A stretch of 64,000 nucleotides of DNA from Panaeolus papilionaceus (taxonomy: Eukaryota > Basidiomycota > Agaricomycetes > Agaricales), in the NCBI GenBank assembly GCA_015501605.1, contig JADNRZ010000001.1, positions 744,001 through 808,000 of the forward strand, given 5' to 3'. The stretch's first letter is position 1. Each line of letters begins with the position of its first letter. Under the pieces are notes generated by a model. It worked only from the letters and a program-made list of their open reading frames with translations. It was not told the DNA's origin and ran no database searches. Positions 1-12,724 of this stretch are shown here, piece after piece. Position numbers and translations under genes: made by a program.

Positions 1-919
1 AGGTCTGATGCAGGCGACGCGACTGGGGTGTTGTTCGCCCCAGATTCTGATGGAGCGGCTTCATGATAAATAGCAGGAGTGGACGGATAAGAGTTTTCGA
101 GCTGCCCGCCGTTTAGCTGTTGCGGGTAAGGGTGTTGAAGCTGGACGCTGTCTAGCTGTGGCGAAGGCAACGGCAAAGTCCCCATGCTGTGGAGGGTATG
201 ACAATATTAGTCGATCAACTTCGATGAACACAATGATCATGCACGTACCGTACGTGATTCTCGTTTAAAAAGAATCTTTCGTCTGAATAGTATTCCGCCG
301 GTTGGTGGGCTGGAGCAGGGTTGGTAACTGGCTCGGCAGCCCAGTTGGGGGGGGCCTGGAAGAAGAAGGCAGGAAGATCTTCTTCAGGAGGAGTGAGGGA
401 TCGACGACGACGTTTCCTGGATTGGCTGTCTCGGCCCCCAGAGCTTGATGAGGCCTGGTAAGCGGAGGTTATGTTGAACGTATTGGACATGTCGCTTAAT
501 GGCAGTCTTGAGGGAATCAAAGGCCTAATGGTGTCAGGTAAACTGTCAGACACACGAAGGAAAGCAGTAGAAGCAAGCCTACACATACGTGTTTGGCTCG
601 GTCTCGAGCGCACCCTGTACCTCCCCAAAAGCCTCTGATTGCGACAACCCCTGGCTTATGGTTTCTTCTTCGCTGTGTACTGGCCTAGAAAGAAATGAGA
701 ACATTGCAGTGTCGAAACGTAAAGGTCATACAATTGCCGGGAACTCCGCCAGAGCACAAGTTGTCGGTAGAGATGGTCGGGATTGCGGATATATGTTTTT
801 AGCCCTTCAAGATCGCATAAAGGATCTATTGCTTGAATGAAGCTCAGGAAGTGGACTAAGATGGATGTCTGGAAAGGGTCAAAGGTGGTGAACTCGTAAA
901 TTCCAGTGTGGTTGTTCAT
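1..919 (-). CDS. Unrecognised protein, 3' end cut by window edge
   Basis: I do not recognise this gene. An ATG at 919 opens a hydrophobic and aromatic N-terminal segment (MNNHTGIYEFTTFDPF..., then an LVLWRSSRQLYDLY stretch). Plausible introns near 684-722 and 561-587 link it to a second part at about 215-560. That part has a basic cluster SRKRRRR resembling a nuclear localisation signal, followed by a proline- and alanine-rich region. Sequence left of 215 still reads as a proline/glutamine-rich coding frame (LPLPSPQLDSVQLQHPYPQQ) after another possible intron, so the gene probably runs off the left edge. It is transcribed in the same direction as the helicase downstream of it. No domain was identified, and the exon joins are inferred from splice consensus only. 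Confidence 0.4.
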
Positions 920-1469
920 TGTTATGATAGGTTGAGTGCGGTTGAGTGAGTGTAAAGATTTGGGAGTATAGGCAGTTGCGGTGGGTAGGGATGCAGTAAG
1001 AGCGAAAGGTAAATGTGCAAGACGGTATGCAAGAGATGAATCGCTACATTCACAAACTTTTAATGGCCGAAGCGGTCAGGTGATTGGGACAAAGACGCAT
1101 GGGTATTTAGGGGCGCAATTAACGCAACGCGTCGCTAAGCATCCCGTCATCGACCCGAAAAGCGTCACAACAAAGCATGGGTAAGTTGTATTGGTAAGCC
1201 CACCCATTGTTCGATGGTCAAAGCTTTTGCCCAAATTCATGGAACGACATTTGACAAAGAGATAACGGTTTACTGTGACAACCACTGAATTAAATGAAAC
1301 TATCAGTTACATAGAAAAATAATAGATTGTGTATGTATAATAAACACTCAGCGACGCGTCTGGCGGCCAAATAACCAACAGTCAGAAACTCCCGTTCCGT
1401 CGTCGCCGTTATCCCGCAACCAACCACATCGCACAACCCTGACACCCTAATCCCCTATTCCCCAATCAC
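920..1469. promoter_or_regulatory. Intergenic, ACGCGT boxes
   Basis: No gene was seen. The stretch carries two ACGCGT (MluI cell-cycle-box-like) hexamers at 1127-1132 and 1354-1359. The first lies about 210 bp upstream of the minus-strand start at 919. The rest should include the 5' leader of that gene and the far flank of the helicase that ends at 1470. Confidence 0.35.
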
Positions 1470-4400
1470 TCAACGTCCCTCCAGGGTCTATCCACATTCG
1501 CATCAAGATCTTCCACCCCTGCCATCGTCGCTTCCTCCATCCGCTTCGAAAACTCATTCATGTCCAGGCCGGCAGCTTCTCGGATAGCTCGGTCGTACCC
1601 TCCTGCTTCTTCAACGGGTTCTGTAGGGTCCCATGTAATGTCGGGACCTGTCCAACCCCCGTTCAGGTATACGTAGTTGAGGAATGAACGCCAAAGAGGG
1701 TCGAGGGAGAGGACTTGGGGATCACCAACGACAATGAGGAGGGCTTGGGCTCGGGTGACAGCGACTATATGGGTGGATTCGAGATGTCAGTAAACGAACG
1801 GAAAGGGATCACATGAAAAATACATACCATTGAAACGCCGTGGATTAGCTACGAACCCGAGGGTATGAAGTAGATCATACTCGATAAACTCCTTACTACT
1901 CCGAACTGTAGAGATCATGATCACTTTGCGCTCCTATACATAGTGTTAAATCATTGATGCGTATAAATCATCCAAACAAAACAAACCTGTCCCTGGAACT
2001 CTTCGACCGACCCAACCTTGACGTCGTCTGCAAGGTTTCGAAGCGCGCTCCGAAGCTTCATAACCTGGGCATGATACGGCGCAATCACCCCAATGTCGGC
2101 ATCGGCTAGAGAGGTTAAAATGAAGATTATAAGCACTGATTCAGCACATAAGGGCATCAGTAAACATACTGGTTCGATACCTCCTATCTTCCTTTAACCT
2201 CCGGACGTAAGATTTGATTTGAATAACCTCATCTATGTTGAAGAATGAAGGAGACGACGCTTCACGGTCGTCCTTCCCAGACACAGAGTGGAAAACGATA
2301 GGGAACGACGATGAGGGCAGGTATGAGGACTTGAGGTATGTATTAATAAGCTGAGCATCACCGTGAGGCGTGAGCTCATCGTCGTAGAATCTCTCATTCG
2401 GGAATCGGAGAATTGCTTCATGAGAGCGGAAGTTCTTGGTGAGCTTAATGACGCTGTAAACGAGGATACATATGAACTCGACATGAATGGGACAAAAAAA
2501 TAATCAACGAACCTCATGGACCTCGCTCCATTCTTGAGGTCATACGCGTCGCTCTTCATCAACCTCTCTAAATAGCTTTGTTCGAGACCCAAAGCCCTTG
2601 CAACTCCCGAGCGAATCACCGGTCCCAACTGCTTCGGATCCCCACTCAAGACTACATTCGTGTTCGAATCAGCCATCATCTTGATGGAAACAAAAGCCTC
2701 AGGCTCGGTGGCCTGCCCAGCTTCATCCATGAAGATGTGTGTGAAATGACCCCTCGACATACCAATCCCAGCGGTGAAAGAGCTAGAAATTGAGGTAGAT
2801 ATGATGATCCGGAAACGACGAACGCGAGAGATGGGTGGGATAGAGAAGTGGCCGTCGTACGAGACGTATGCGTATGGGAGAAGTTTAAGGGGAACTTGGG
2901 ATTTCATGCGTGATGGAGTGTAGAATCTGAACATTTCGTCGGGCTCGAGGAAGTCCATCAGTCGGTTTGCAATAATGTCCGCGGCGGAGTTGCTTGGAGC
3001 GCAAGCGAGGATACGAGCGTTTGGATTGGAACTTAGGATCTGCTTGATACCCTCGATGATGGTGATCGTCTTTCCGGTCCCAGGTCTAATGGCTAGTTCA
3101 ATAAAGGCAAGAATTCCAAAGTGTGAGCAACTTACGGGCCGAAGATAATCAAAGGCAGCGATCCAGGAGGCATAGTAAGCATAGCACGAACGGCTTGCAC
3201 CTGCGGTTCATTTTTCGCAATGAGAGGATTGAAAACCCTTAAGGACACTCTCTTCATCATCTGGGATTGTAAAAGATCAAGATGCTGCACATCTGGGAAT
3301 AAGATGCGATCCTCGGTGAACAATGAATCCATTGCTTGATGTTGGCGTTTAATGGGGGTGCGATTGAGCTTGAACCGGATGTGGAACCGTCGACCTGCTG
3401 CATAACGGTCGAACGTAGTGTGAAAGCGCAAGCCGACTTCATGTTGCCGAACAACGTGGACGTGGCCTTCATACCATTTTCCATCGGATGACCCTTGCTC
3501 CTGTACGAGGATGCGATCACCTAGAAGAACATGGTACATTCCGTTATAGCGAGAATAAATTGATAGTTGAGTTCTCTATGGGAAAAAGACACTCACCCAG
3601 AAGCACACTTGGCCGTTTTTCTGCGAGCCCAGGAACCTCCAAACTATAGAAAAATGGTCAGCATCGATGAGGGCGATGAACTTCGGTACCAACATACTAA
3701 TAATACTGATTATGACGCGTCAACTGCGCCCCTAGAATATCATAACGAGCCAAGTCTCCTCTAAGGAACACATGAGTTATATAAATGGTTAGAAAAACCG
3801 AAACAACGCACTCCATACGGAACTCCTCAATCCAGAGTAGCAGCTTGAAAAACCTTCCATATGAGTCTACGTTCAGCTGGTGGGGTAACACGATCTTCCT
3901 AATTTTATCTGCAACCTTTGCGGAACTCTTCTCTGTCCCATCAAGGATGTTCTTCAAATACTGCGGGACCTCAGCCTTCGGCAAAGGTGCAACGTATTTA
4001 ATAGACGTTTGAGAGGGTGGCTTGATACCTGGGATGACGTCCCGTATTGGCGCTCTAACGGTGGCTTGACGTGGTTTATATGCTTGCTTTGGTGCTAGCT
4101 CATTATGCAAGGCTTGGTCCCCGACAACGGCTTTGAGGGGTTTGGTGATGACGAAGCGCTTTTTGAAGGCCGCGTCTTCGAAGATGAGCTCTATGCGGTC
4201 TTGATATCTTCCAACGAAGCGTTGCTCAAAGGAGATGGTGAACTCAAGTGGTGCATAGTACGAAAACTTCCGGGTGGCGAGTGATGTGGCTTTCTCGACG
4301 GTGAATCTAAATGACCAGTATACTCTCAGCAAAAAATGTGGGACATAGTTGAGCGATACATACCCAGGCGAAGACCCAAACGGCTTGTGCTCGGAAGTGA

Positions 4401-4989
4401 GCTTAGCCTCTATCAAGGTAATTTTGCAGAGTGGGTTGTTTGTTTTCATGACACCGGTCCTGCGGACACCAGATGCTGCAACGTCTGACTCTACGCATTG
4501 AAAGTCGAAGTTCCCTTCAATAACAACGTCATTTTTATCAGCTTCCGACTCCTCCAAAGCGCTTGCATAGCGCGAAAAGGTAACCCTGGACTGATGTTTT
4601 GCTCCAGCGACATGGCGTTCAAAGAAGCGGGGGTTAATAGGGATTTTGCAGAGATCGCAGAATGTAGAAGACGAGGTAGAACGTGGCTCCTCGGGCTCAA
4701 CGTCAGCAGAGACGCCCTCCATGGCAGCTTTTGTTCTATGTCGGGCACCGTTGATATGCTGTTCCCATTGCTCCCATTTGCCGCTGACGTTGACAGTACA
4801 GAGAGGGCAGTGATAGAGAGTAATCTTCTTCTCGAGCTTGTTGAGGTGCTGCTTCGTGGTCAAGTGGCGTTGGTAGAGAAAAAAATTGGGGAAGATGAAG
4901 TTGCAGGAGTCGCAAGTGATGACATGGTGCTCGTAAGGGCAGCTATCTAGGGTACACGCGCCGTTGGCGAGAACGTTGGGACAAGTCAT
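1470..4989 (-). CDS. SDE3/MOV10-like SF1 RNA helicase, copy 1
   Basis: This is an ATP-dependent RNA helicase of the Upf1-like SF1 superfamily, closest in layout to plant SDE3, animal MOV10 and fungal SAD-3/Hrr1, which act in small-RNA silencing. The N-terminus has a CCCH-like finger (C-x8-C-x4-C-x3-H), then three U1-type C2H2 fingers (for example C-x2-C-x12-H-x5-H), then a beta-rich region ending in FKLLLWIEE. The helicase core follows: Walker A (IIFGP/GTGKT split by an intron), motif [13 protein letters not shown], motif [21 protein letters not shown], and [14 protein letters not shown]. The family C-terminal block [20 protein letters not shown] and a final DRPWRDVE are also present. About ten short introns join without a frame break, so the gene looks intact, at roughly 1,000 residues. 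The start at 4989 precedes the CCCH finger directly. Copy 1 is the most divergent of the three paralogues here. Confidence 0.9.
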
Positions 4990-5575
4990 AGTCTAGCACT
5001 GTAGAACGGCGAAAAAAGGAAGTGGGTGCTGACAGCAAAGCAAACTATACTTATTACATATGAGGTGAAAGGGACGATAATGTGACAGGAGGCAAGGGTC
5101 GCACCTTTGAGTAACGCGTTTCCAACCCCTTTCACCAACACATCACACCACTCGTTGGGAACATTGTCAATTCGCCGAGAAATACAAAGGATCGTATCTC
5201 TAGTCTTCAAAATGTTAACAATGCATTGTGAAAGAAAGCCTCAGAGCCCGATTTGCTGAGACTTATGAAGCCTTTGATATGAATGGTAATGAATGAACCA
5301 ATGAAAGAGGAAAATAAATTGCCCAATTCTAAATTTGGGAATGATTTACTTTTTCAGTCTTCCCTGGGTTTTCTTTCAAGATTTTACCATTTAGTCTGTC
5401 AGGATAATATCATTCGAAAGCTTCCAGTCCAACTCCACCTTGACCTTGTGATTTGCAGGTAATGTTACCGAGAACCCCGTCCACCCCCTGTTTGGGACCA
5501 AGGTAAAAATAGATTCAAGTCCGTTACCCATAACAGACTCACTCGACTTCTATCCTGTATACATATAATTCGTCG
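4990..5575. promoter_or_regulatory. Divergent promoter of helicase copy 1 and hydrolase
   Basis: The gap between two head-to-head starts holds an ACGCGT box at 5114-5119, 125 bp upstream of the helicase ATG. An A/T-rich acatataatt lies just before the hydrolase ATG. No coding region was recognised. Confidence 0.4.
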
Positions 5576-8069
5576 ATGATCTACATGAACCTCTTATCCA
5601 CTTTCTCTACGAGGACTAACAGATCATTGTCATCATTCCTCATCATTGGCGTCGGGATTTGTGCTATTGCTCTGGTGTCGTGGTATCACACCCTTGATCA
5701 AGCAGGAAGTAGCGACCAAAACAATAGCCGGGGCAATTCCTTTCATTCTTTTTCCTGGTCGGATGTGAGTACCAGTACTTATGAGAATGCTCTTCCAAAG
5801 TTCTACATATGTATGACCTTGGGGTTTATCTGCAGGTTACTCCTACCAAAGACCTGCGTTGGCAGCCCTGCTTTAACAAACGGGAATGTGCTAGACTGCT
5901 GGTATGTACAAACTATCATATCGAACCTCACATGCTCTGACAAATCCTGCACGGAATATAGGTACCCTTGGATCACCACAACCCCGGCGGCAAACAAGCA
6001 GCTCTCGCAATGATCCGTGTTCCTTCAAAACTTGGACCTCAACACCCTGATTACCGCGGGCCCATTCTCATCAACCCTGGTGGTCCAGGAGGGAGTGGTG
6101 TTTGGTTATTGGCGCAAGTAGGGGACCTACTAGCAAAAATTGTGGGGCCGCGATTTGACTTGGTTTCATTTGACCCTCGAGGTGAGTCGTTTCGATATTG
6201 GTGACTAAGTGGCGACTTTAAAACTCGTGCGCGTAGGGGTTGGGGCATCTCTTCCGCGTGTTTCCTTCTACAAGTCAAATTTCGCGCGTCTTATGTGGAA
6301 TTCGAAGCTCCAAACTCTCCGGACCCCCATAGACGTTTCGGACCGTTGGGCTCTAATGAGGGTCATCAATGCTATGGTCAGGGAGACCGATAATGGAGAG
6401 CTGAGGTATATCAACACCGACCAAACCGCAAGAGACATGTTGAGCATTGTTCATGCACATGGCAGGGACAAGTTACAATTCTGGGGATTCTCGTGGGTGA
6501 TACCTACTGGTATATAAAGAACCTAAAGGTGTTAACAGAGATTTAGATACGGGACTGTCCTGGGTGTAACATTTGCTGCTATGTTCCCGGTACGGTGCCA
6601 GCGCGTTTCTACTACTAGTATACCGATGTGATATTTCTCACTACCATTTATCTTTAGGATAAAGTCGAAAGACTCGTAATTGACGGTGTTCTTGATGCCG
6701 AGGATTATTATGACAGTATGTTCTCCTTTCACATCACCCTCATAAAGGCTTATCTCTTCTAACATACGCCTATCCTTGGCAGATATGTGGCTCAATGTTC
6801 TAATCGACACCGAAAAGGGCGTTGACGCCTTTGTATCCGAATGCCACAAAGCAGGACACATTGACTGTGCCTTCTGGGCGCCCCAAAGCACAGACATACG
6901 ACAAAACATGACCATGCTCTTCGATAACGTGAGGCACCAACCGGTTCCTGTCGTTAGTCCAAGCGGACTCCATGGCGTGGTGGACATCGACACCCTCGAA
7001 GCTGTAACATTCTTCTCTCTATACAAACCATATGCTCGATTCCCTATCCTTGCCGAGGCATTCGCTGCCTTAGCCCAGGGAGACGGTTCCATTATTCTCA
7101 GTTTGGCCGGCGGGGGTGGTCCCTTTGAATGCCCTGCTGAGCCACCTTTAGGTTCGGGGGAAGTTGACGAAACTGAGGCGCTTGTTTTCGATGACGCGCA
7201 GGTGGCCATTTCGTGCAATGATGGAACCCAGGTTCCTAGTGATCTAGAGTCGTCGCAGAAGTACATTGAAATGTACCAGGAGTCATTTCCGACGTGGGGT
7301 CTTATGTTTGCAGATGTCAGGCTGAACTGCATGTACGCTATTATTTTCTCCTATTTTCATTCATATGGCTAATCAACGTTTTTTCTATAACAAGCGACTG
7401 GCCCAGGTTCCCTAAGACGGGTTTCAGAGGTAGTTTGCTCACCTGTCTTAACCCTCCGATGATGGAATCTTATGCATACAATTTCATTTTCCAGGCCCCT
7501 TCAATGCAACAACTAGCCATCCTCTCCTCGTTGTCGGGAACACTGCTGGTACGTTGATAAAGAAAATATTTCTAACCATGTGAATGACATACCTCCCCCT
7601 CAGATCCTGTGACACCTCTCTGGGCGTGAGTAGCATACCTTTCTCCCATATCTGATCATCCCGGATCTCATCGTATCCTCGCGGGCGTAGAGCAAAAAAA
7701 ATGTCCGCCGGATTCACTGGCTCAGTCGTTCTTACACAGGATAGTCCAGGGGTATGTCTTCACCTGTTCCTATTGGAGAACTTACTTACCCAAGGTCCAC
7801 AGCATTCCTCCAACGGCGCACCTTCAACCTGTACTCAATCATACATTCGACGATACTTCATTGATGGAACACTCCCCGAGCCTGGCACAGTATGCTCCCC
7901 TGATACACCTATTTTTGGGCAGAAACACAATGCTGGCCGCTGGAGTGCACAAAACGTCCTCGACGCTCCCTCTGCAGAGGAACAGGAAATATATACTGCA
8001 ACCCAGGAGATCAGCATGACGGACGCTCTGCGGCCTTTCTATCCTTCTTTGTTTAGAAAGGTTTTATGA
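5576..8069 (+). CDS. TAP-like alpha/beta hydrolase (tripeptidyl aminopeptidase family)
   Basis: This is a serine hydrolase of the alpha/beta fold, related to Streptomyces-type tripeptidyl aminopeptidases, with an Abhydrolase_1 core and a TAP C-terminal domain. A hydrophobic segment near residues 20-35 (FLIIGVGICAIALVSWY) suggests a signal anchor or signal peptide. Conserved landmarks appear in order: FSWSD/VTPTKDLRWQPC, CARLL/VPLDHHNP, the oxyanion stretch INPGGPGGSG, FDPRG, the nucleophile elbow GFS/YGTVLG (split by the intron that begins near 6489), FPDKVERLVIDGV, then NATTSHPLLVVGNT, DPVTPLW with the catalytic Asp, and QDSPG/H with the catalytic His at an exon junction. All three triad residues are present, so the enzyme looks active. 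At least eight short introns are needed. The substrate is unknown; secreted peptidase is the family expectation. The alternative start at 5585 is in frame. Confidence 0.85.
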
Positions 8070-8204
8070 ACGGCTCTTTCCTGGATTGAAATATTTCGTT
8101 ATTTGGGGAAAAGCTTGATCTGGATTTGTCAAAGGGAATGATAAACATCGTGGAACAAAAAGGTATAAAACGGATTCGTTGGCGAAGAACCTGCTATTCC
8201 CCAA

Positions 8205-11200
8205 TCATTCGAGATCCCTCCAAGGTCTATCGACACCTGCATCCTCATCCTCAGCCAACTCTCCCATCGTCAACTCCTCCATCCGCCTCGTAAACTCATT
8301 CATATCCAACCCAGCTTTATTCCTCATTTCTACATCGTATCCACCAGCTTCGTTAACTATCTCCCTTGGGTCCCAACTAATATCTGGACCAGTCCACCCT
8401 CCGTTAAGGTGAATATAGTTCAAGAATGCGCGCCAGAGTGGGTCGAGGGAGAGGACTTGTGGGTCTCCGATGACAATGAGCAGGGCTTGAGCCCGAGTTA
8501 TGGCCACTAACCGTAGAAAAGACGTTTTTGGGAATGATTGGTAAATGCTACGAATTAAAATGAAGGCACTCACCATTGAATCGACGTGGGCTTGCAACGA
8601 AGCCCAGAGTATGACGGAGATCATATTCGATAAAATCCTTGCTGCTTCGAACCGTCGAAATAATGATAATACGACGTTCCTTATGCAGAGCGTCAGCGAC
8701 ATGACTACCAGGCAATGCAGCAAATGTTAAGTGATATATGTACCTGTCCCTGGAATTCCTCAACCGAACCAATCTTGACACCATCTGCGACATTCCTGAG
8801 CGCAGCTCGAAGCTTCAGCACTTGTGCATGATACGGAGCGATGATTCCGATATCGCTATCAGCTGCAAATATGACCAATGATCAGGTTGGCAGAAAATAA
8901 CGATTCAAATGAAATACTCACTCGTCCTAAACTTCCTGTCCTGTTTCAACATCTGAACGTAGCTTTTAACCTGCACCACTTCATCGATATTGAAGAAAGA
9001 TGGCGAAGAAGCCTCTCGATCATCTTTCCCTGACACGGCGTGGAATACAATAGGGAAGTTCGAGGAAGGAAGGTAAGACGATCCAAGGAAGCTGTCGATA
9101 ATTCGACGATCAGCACAAGGCTCAAGGTCAGCAGCGTAAAACCGCTCATTCGGGAACTTGAGAATCGAGGCGTGCGACCGGAAGTTCTTGGTGAGTTTCA
9201 CGACACTAATGAAAGTGACAGTAGCACGTCAGTGAGAAATGGCAAGGGATATCAGCGGAGGCAGAATACGAACCAAAAATCCCTCCCACTTTCTAGATTA
9301 TACGCCTCGCTCTCCATCAAACGCTCCAAAAAGCTCTTCTCAAGCCCCATCTTCATCGCCACCGTAGACCTAATAATCGGACCTAACTGCTTCGGATCCC
9401 CACTCAACACAAAATTGGTATCCTTATCTCCAAGAAGCTTCATCGCGAGGACAGCTTCGGGCTCCGTCGCCTGACCCGCCTCATCCACAAATATATGAGA
9501 GAAATGCCCGCGAGGCATGCCAACGCCCGAAGCGAATGACGAAGAGACACAGGTACTGACAATAACGCGGAACCGGTTCAGCTGTGCTGGAGGAGGTACG
9601 GAGAACATCCCATCGGGAGTGGTCCAAGTGAAGTCGAGTAACCTATCTCGGCACTGGTTTTTGCTTCGAGAGGGCGCGTAGAACCTGAAGAGTTGATTTT
9701 TGGTGAGTGCCTTATTAGCAAATACAGTCTTGTCCGTGAGACGTAGGGCGATGAGATCCGCAGCCGAGTTGCTTGGCGCACATGCGAAGATTCGAGCTTG
9801 AGGATTTGCAGCGAGAACTTGTTGGATTGCCTCGACAATCGTGACAGTCTTCCCTGTCCCTGGGCTGTATGAAGGGTGTCACGGACTTTGCATGATACGA
9901 TGAAAGTGAAGATCGCTTACGGGCCAAAGATAATGAAGGGCATTGAACCTGGCTGCATTGCCAACACCCCCGTAACGGCTTTAAGCTGCCTCTCGTTGGT
10001 CTCGATGAGCCGATTGAACAGCTTAATAGGCCTATCTGTTTGTCTTCCTGAAACGAGATGGTTCAAGTCCGTTTTCGAGGGGAAAAATACCCTCGGTGGA
10101 GTGTAGGGAGCTTCGAGTGCCTGATGTTGCCTCTGAGCCGGGATGCGGTTGAGCTTAAATCTCACATGGAAGCGTTTCTGAGGGTTGTAGTGCGTACTGA
10201 AGTCGAGATGAAAGCAGAGCCCGACTTCGGCTTGTCGAACGACGTGTACGTGCCCTTCGTACCACTTTCCACTTCTTGATCCTCGTTCTTGGACGAGAAT
10301 GCGATCACCTAGATTTCGCTGGATGAGGGTTGTCCGAGGTCGAAGTGTGCCAAGGAACTTACCAATCAGAACGCTGGGTCTTTTCTCTGCTAGACCTGGT
10401 ACCTCTAGGCTTTAGGCACGTTCGAAATCGTTAGATCTCCGAGACCAGTTCAAAGATAGAAAAAGATAAAGGACTCACTAGTAGTACTTGTTATGACGCT
10501 GTAAAGCAGCATCAACAATATCATAGCGCTCCAAATCATACCTGCAGAATAAGTTGTATGTCAATTCCCGTTCTAATAAAATAATAAACTCAGACAACAT
10601 ACTCCATTTTACGCTCTTCAACCCAAAGAAGCATCTTAAACCACTTGCCATACGAGGCTGCATCGACCGTTGCTGGCATCATCTTCTGCACCTCTTGCAA
10701 TATCTTCCTCGTGGAAAGGCCGCGATTATCCAACACCCTCTGCAAAAACTCGGGGATGTTGGCTCTCGGAAGGCTTCCGACGTATCGAATGGCGGTCTGG
10801 GAAGGAGGTTTGACGCCAGGTATGACATTAGTTTTGGTGATAACATGTCGTTGGGTGCGGGCTCGGCGAGCATACGGCGCACGAGGCTGGAGTTGTTGAT
10901 GGAGATATTGATCGCCCACGACAGCGCGTAGGATGCGTATGATAACGAACGTCGTTTTGAGGCGTTTGTCTTCAAACGTAAACTCTAGACGGTCCTCGTA
11001 CCGACCGATGAATGGGCTACGAAAGAAAATATGGAATCGAATGGGTCTAATGCCTAGAGACATCGGTGTAAAACCACTCGTCAAAGAAATGGAAAAGCTA
11101 ATAGTCTGCGTTAGAAGAAAATTAGAAATTCAGGGTCAGAAAGAGCTTACCCTCGGCTGAACCCCATAGCCGAACGTTCTGCAGATGCAAGCTTAATATC

Positions 11201-12447
11201 TCGAAGCACAACATGATTGTCAGCCTCTGACATCGTGATGTTTGCTTCCTTCTGAACCCCAGACTTCGCTGTGTTGGAATCCAAAAATTCGAAGTCAAAA
11301 TTCCCGGTAATCTTGACCCCACCGCGATCCATTACTGCGTCCTGTAGCACATGCTGGTATTTAGAGGCACTCGCACGCGTATTGGACTGCCCAAAATCTC
11401 GTATCCCAGAACCCTACAAAGTCAAACGTTAGATCCATTCCATTCAATAATATACAAAAAATGGAAAAACCTACACCGGTAACCGCCTGCCCTTGTCCCA
11501 CCGACGCGCCCATCGCGACAGGAGAATTTGCTGGAGTACCCCCTCCTAATGTAAACTTTGGCACGTGGGCTTCTTCGACTATCGGCTATAAGTGACGATG
11601 TGTAAGTATCTTCAAAAAATGGGAGGGAGTAAATGCAAAGAACAACTTCAACCTTTGAAAATTGCCCGCCACTGGGTGTAGGCCCGTCAGAACTCGCGCC
11701 CGCAATACCCTCATCAGCAACTTTGCCCTCGACCCATGCTTTCTGGACTCGCTCTTTGTCTTCGCTACGGAGCATGTCGTAACCGTTAATTTGAGAGGGC
11801 TCAAGGTATTCCTGCTTGATGTGAGTGATGTCCTCAGGTGTTACACAGCTCCAGTGACGCCATGCACTGCTCGTGGTTGTATATAGCGGGTATTGGTGAA
11901 TTTCGAGCAAAGAAACAACGAGTGGAGAAGCAAATGAGAGAGATGAATATGACATTGCAAATATTGGGAGACTTACAACGACCGGATACTGCCCATTTGC
12001 GCCAGAATGCCCAAACGGAGGTCACCCTCGTTGATATATACGCCTATATGCGCATAAAAAAAAGATATGAGTAAATCGGAGAGGTAAGGCAAAAGGCGGG
12101 GCTTTAAACGCGTCGCGTCATCAGAATATATGCGTGGCAATGCTTACTTGTGCAGGGGTTTGGGCCTAAACAACCCCAGTGCATACAAAGCAACATTCAA
12201 TGTAGTGCGTTGTATGAGCGATATTGTGAATATTGGAGCAGATACCAGCGAGGAAAGTCAGCAAGTTGAACCGTGAAATAAAGAGCAGCCAAGGTTGCAC
12301 GAACATCTAAAGTATCGCGAGACTAGTTCCATGAGTAAGGGTAGATAGATTAAAACATTAAAGGGAAAAAAAAAGCTCACCTTGACATTGTGCCCTCGAA
12401 GAAACGGCGTATTCGATTCTGAACCTGACATTACTATCATAGGGCAT
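8205..12447 (-). CDS. PARP-type zinc finger fused to SDE3/MOV10-like helicase, copy 2
   Basis: The helicase half matches its neighbours: GPGTGKT-type Walker [25 protein letters not shown], an EEFQGQ-type motif, [33 protein letters not shown] and the terminal DRPWRDLE. The N-terminal fingers of copies 1 and 3 are absent. Five upstream exons encode a PARP-type zinc finger instead: 12381-12447, an 18-nt exon at 12148-12165, 11977-12043, 11653-11866 and 11475-11585. Key residues are [34 protein letters not shown] (H-x2-C), then GYDML and the [14 protein letters not shown] helix. All phases agree. A 61-nt intron (11414-11474, donor GTAGGT, acceptor TTTGTAG) then joins in frame to [10 protein letters not shown] and [15 protein letters not shown], which aligns with the post-finger region of copies 1 and 3. 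Alternatively the PARP-finger exons form a short separate gene ending at 11361, but then the helicase lacks any obvious promoter. Confidence 0.75.
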
Positions 12448-12504
12448 GTTGGGCTGCTAGTGGAAAAAAAAGTGCAAGGTTATTATGGGAGTGGTTCAGG
12501 TTCA

Positions 12505-12510
12505 ACGCGT
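12505..12510. promoter_or_regulatory. ACGCGT box upstream of PARP-finger helicase
   Basis: The palindromic hexamer ACGCGT lies 58 bp upstream of the ATG at 12447. It matches the MluI cell-cycle box bound by MBF-type factors in fungi. Function here is inferred only from position. A second copy at 12108-12113 lies inside an intron of the same gene. Confidence 0.35.
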
Positions 12511-12724
12511 CCCAAGGGGGTATGCTGGGGTCAACCTAGGGGCAAGTCACCCCCTTATAAATCCAAATTGACAGCATTACGTTAAGGTGCGCTTGATTGC
12601 TCGTTTACGCGGAAAAAGCTAAAGCCGATGTTATCATCCTCGAGATATAAAACCCAATAAATTATAGTACCATACAACATATAAAAAATAATTGAAAGCA
12701 AAGCAAAGCTTGACAATTTCTTGA

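Noticed and set aside
11361..11564. Reading the PARP-finger exons as an independent gene ending at 11361
   Set aside because: Kept only as an alternative. The in-frame GTAGGT splice into the helicase and the lack of space for a helicase promoter favour a fusion.
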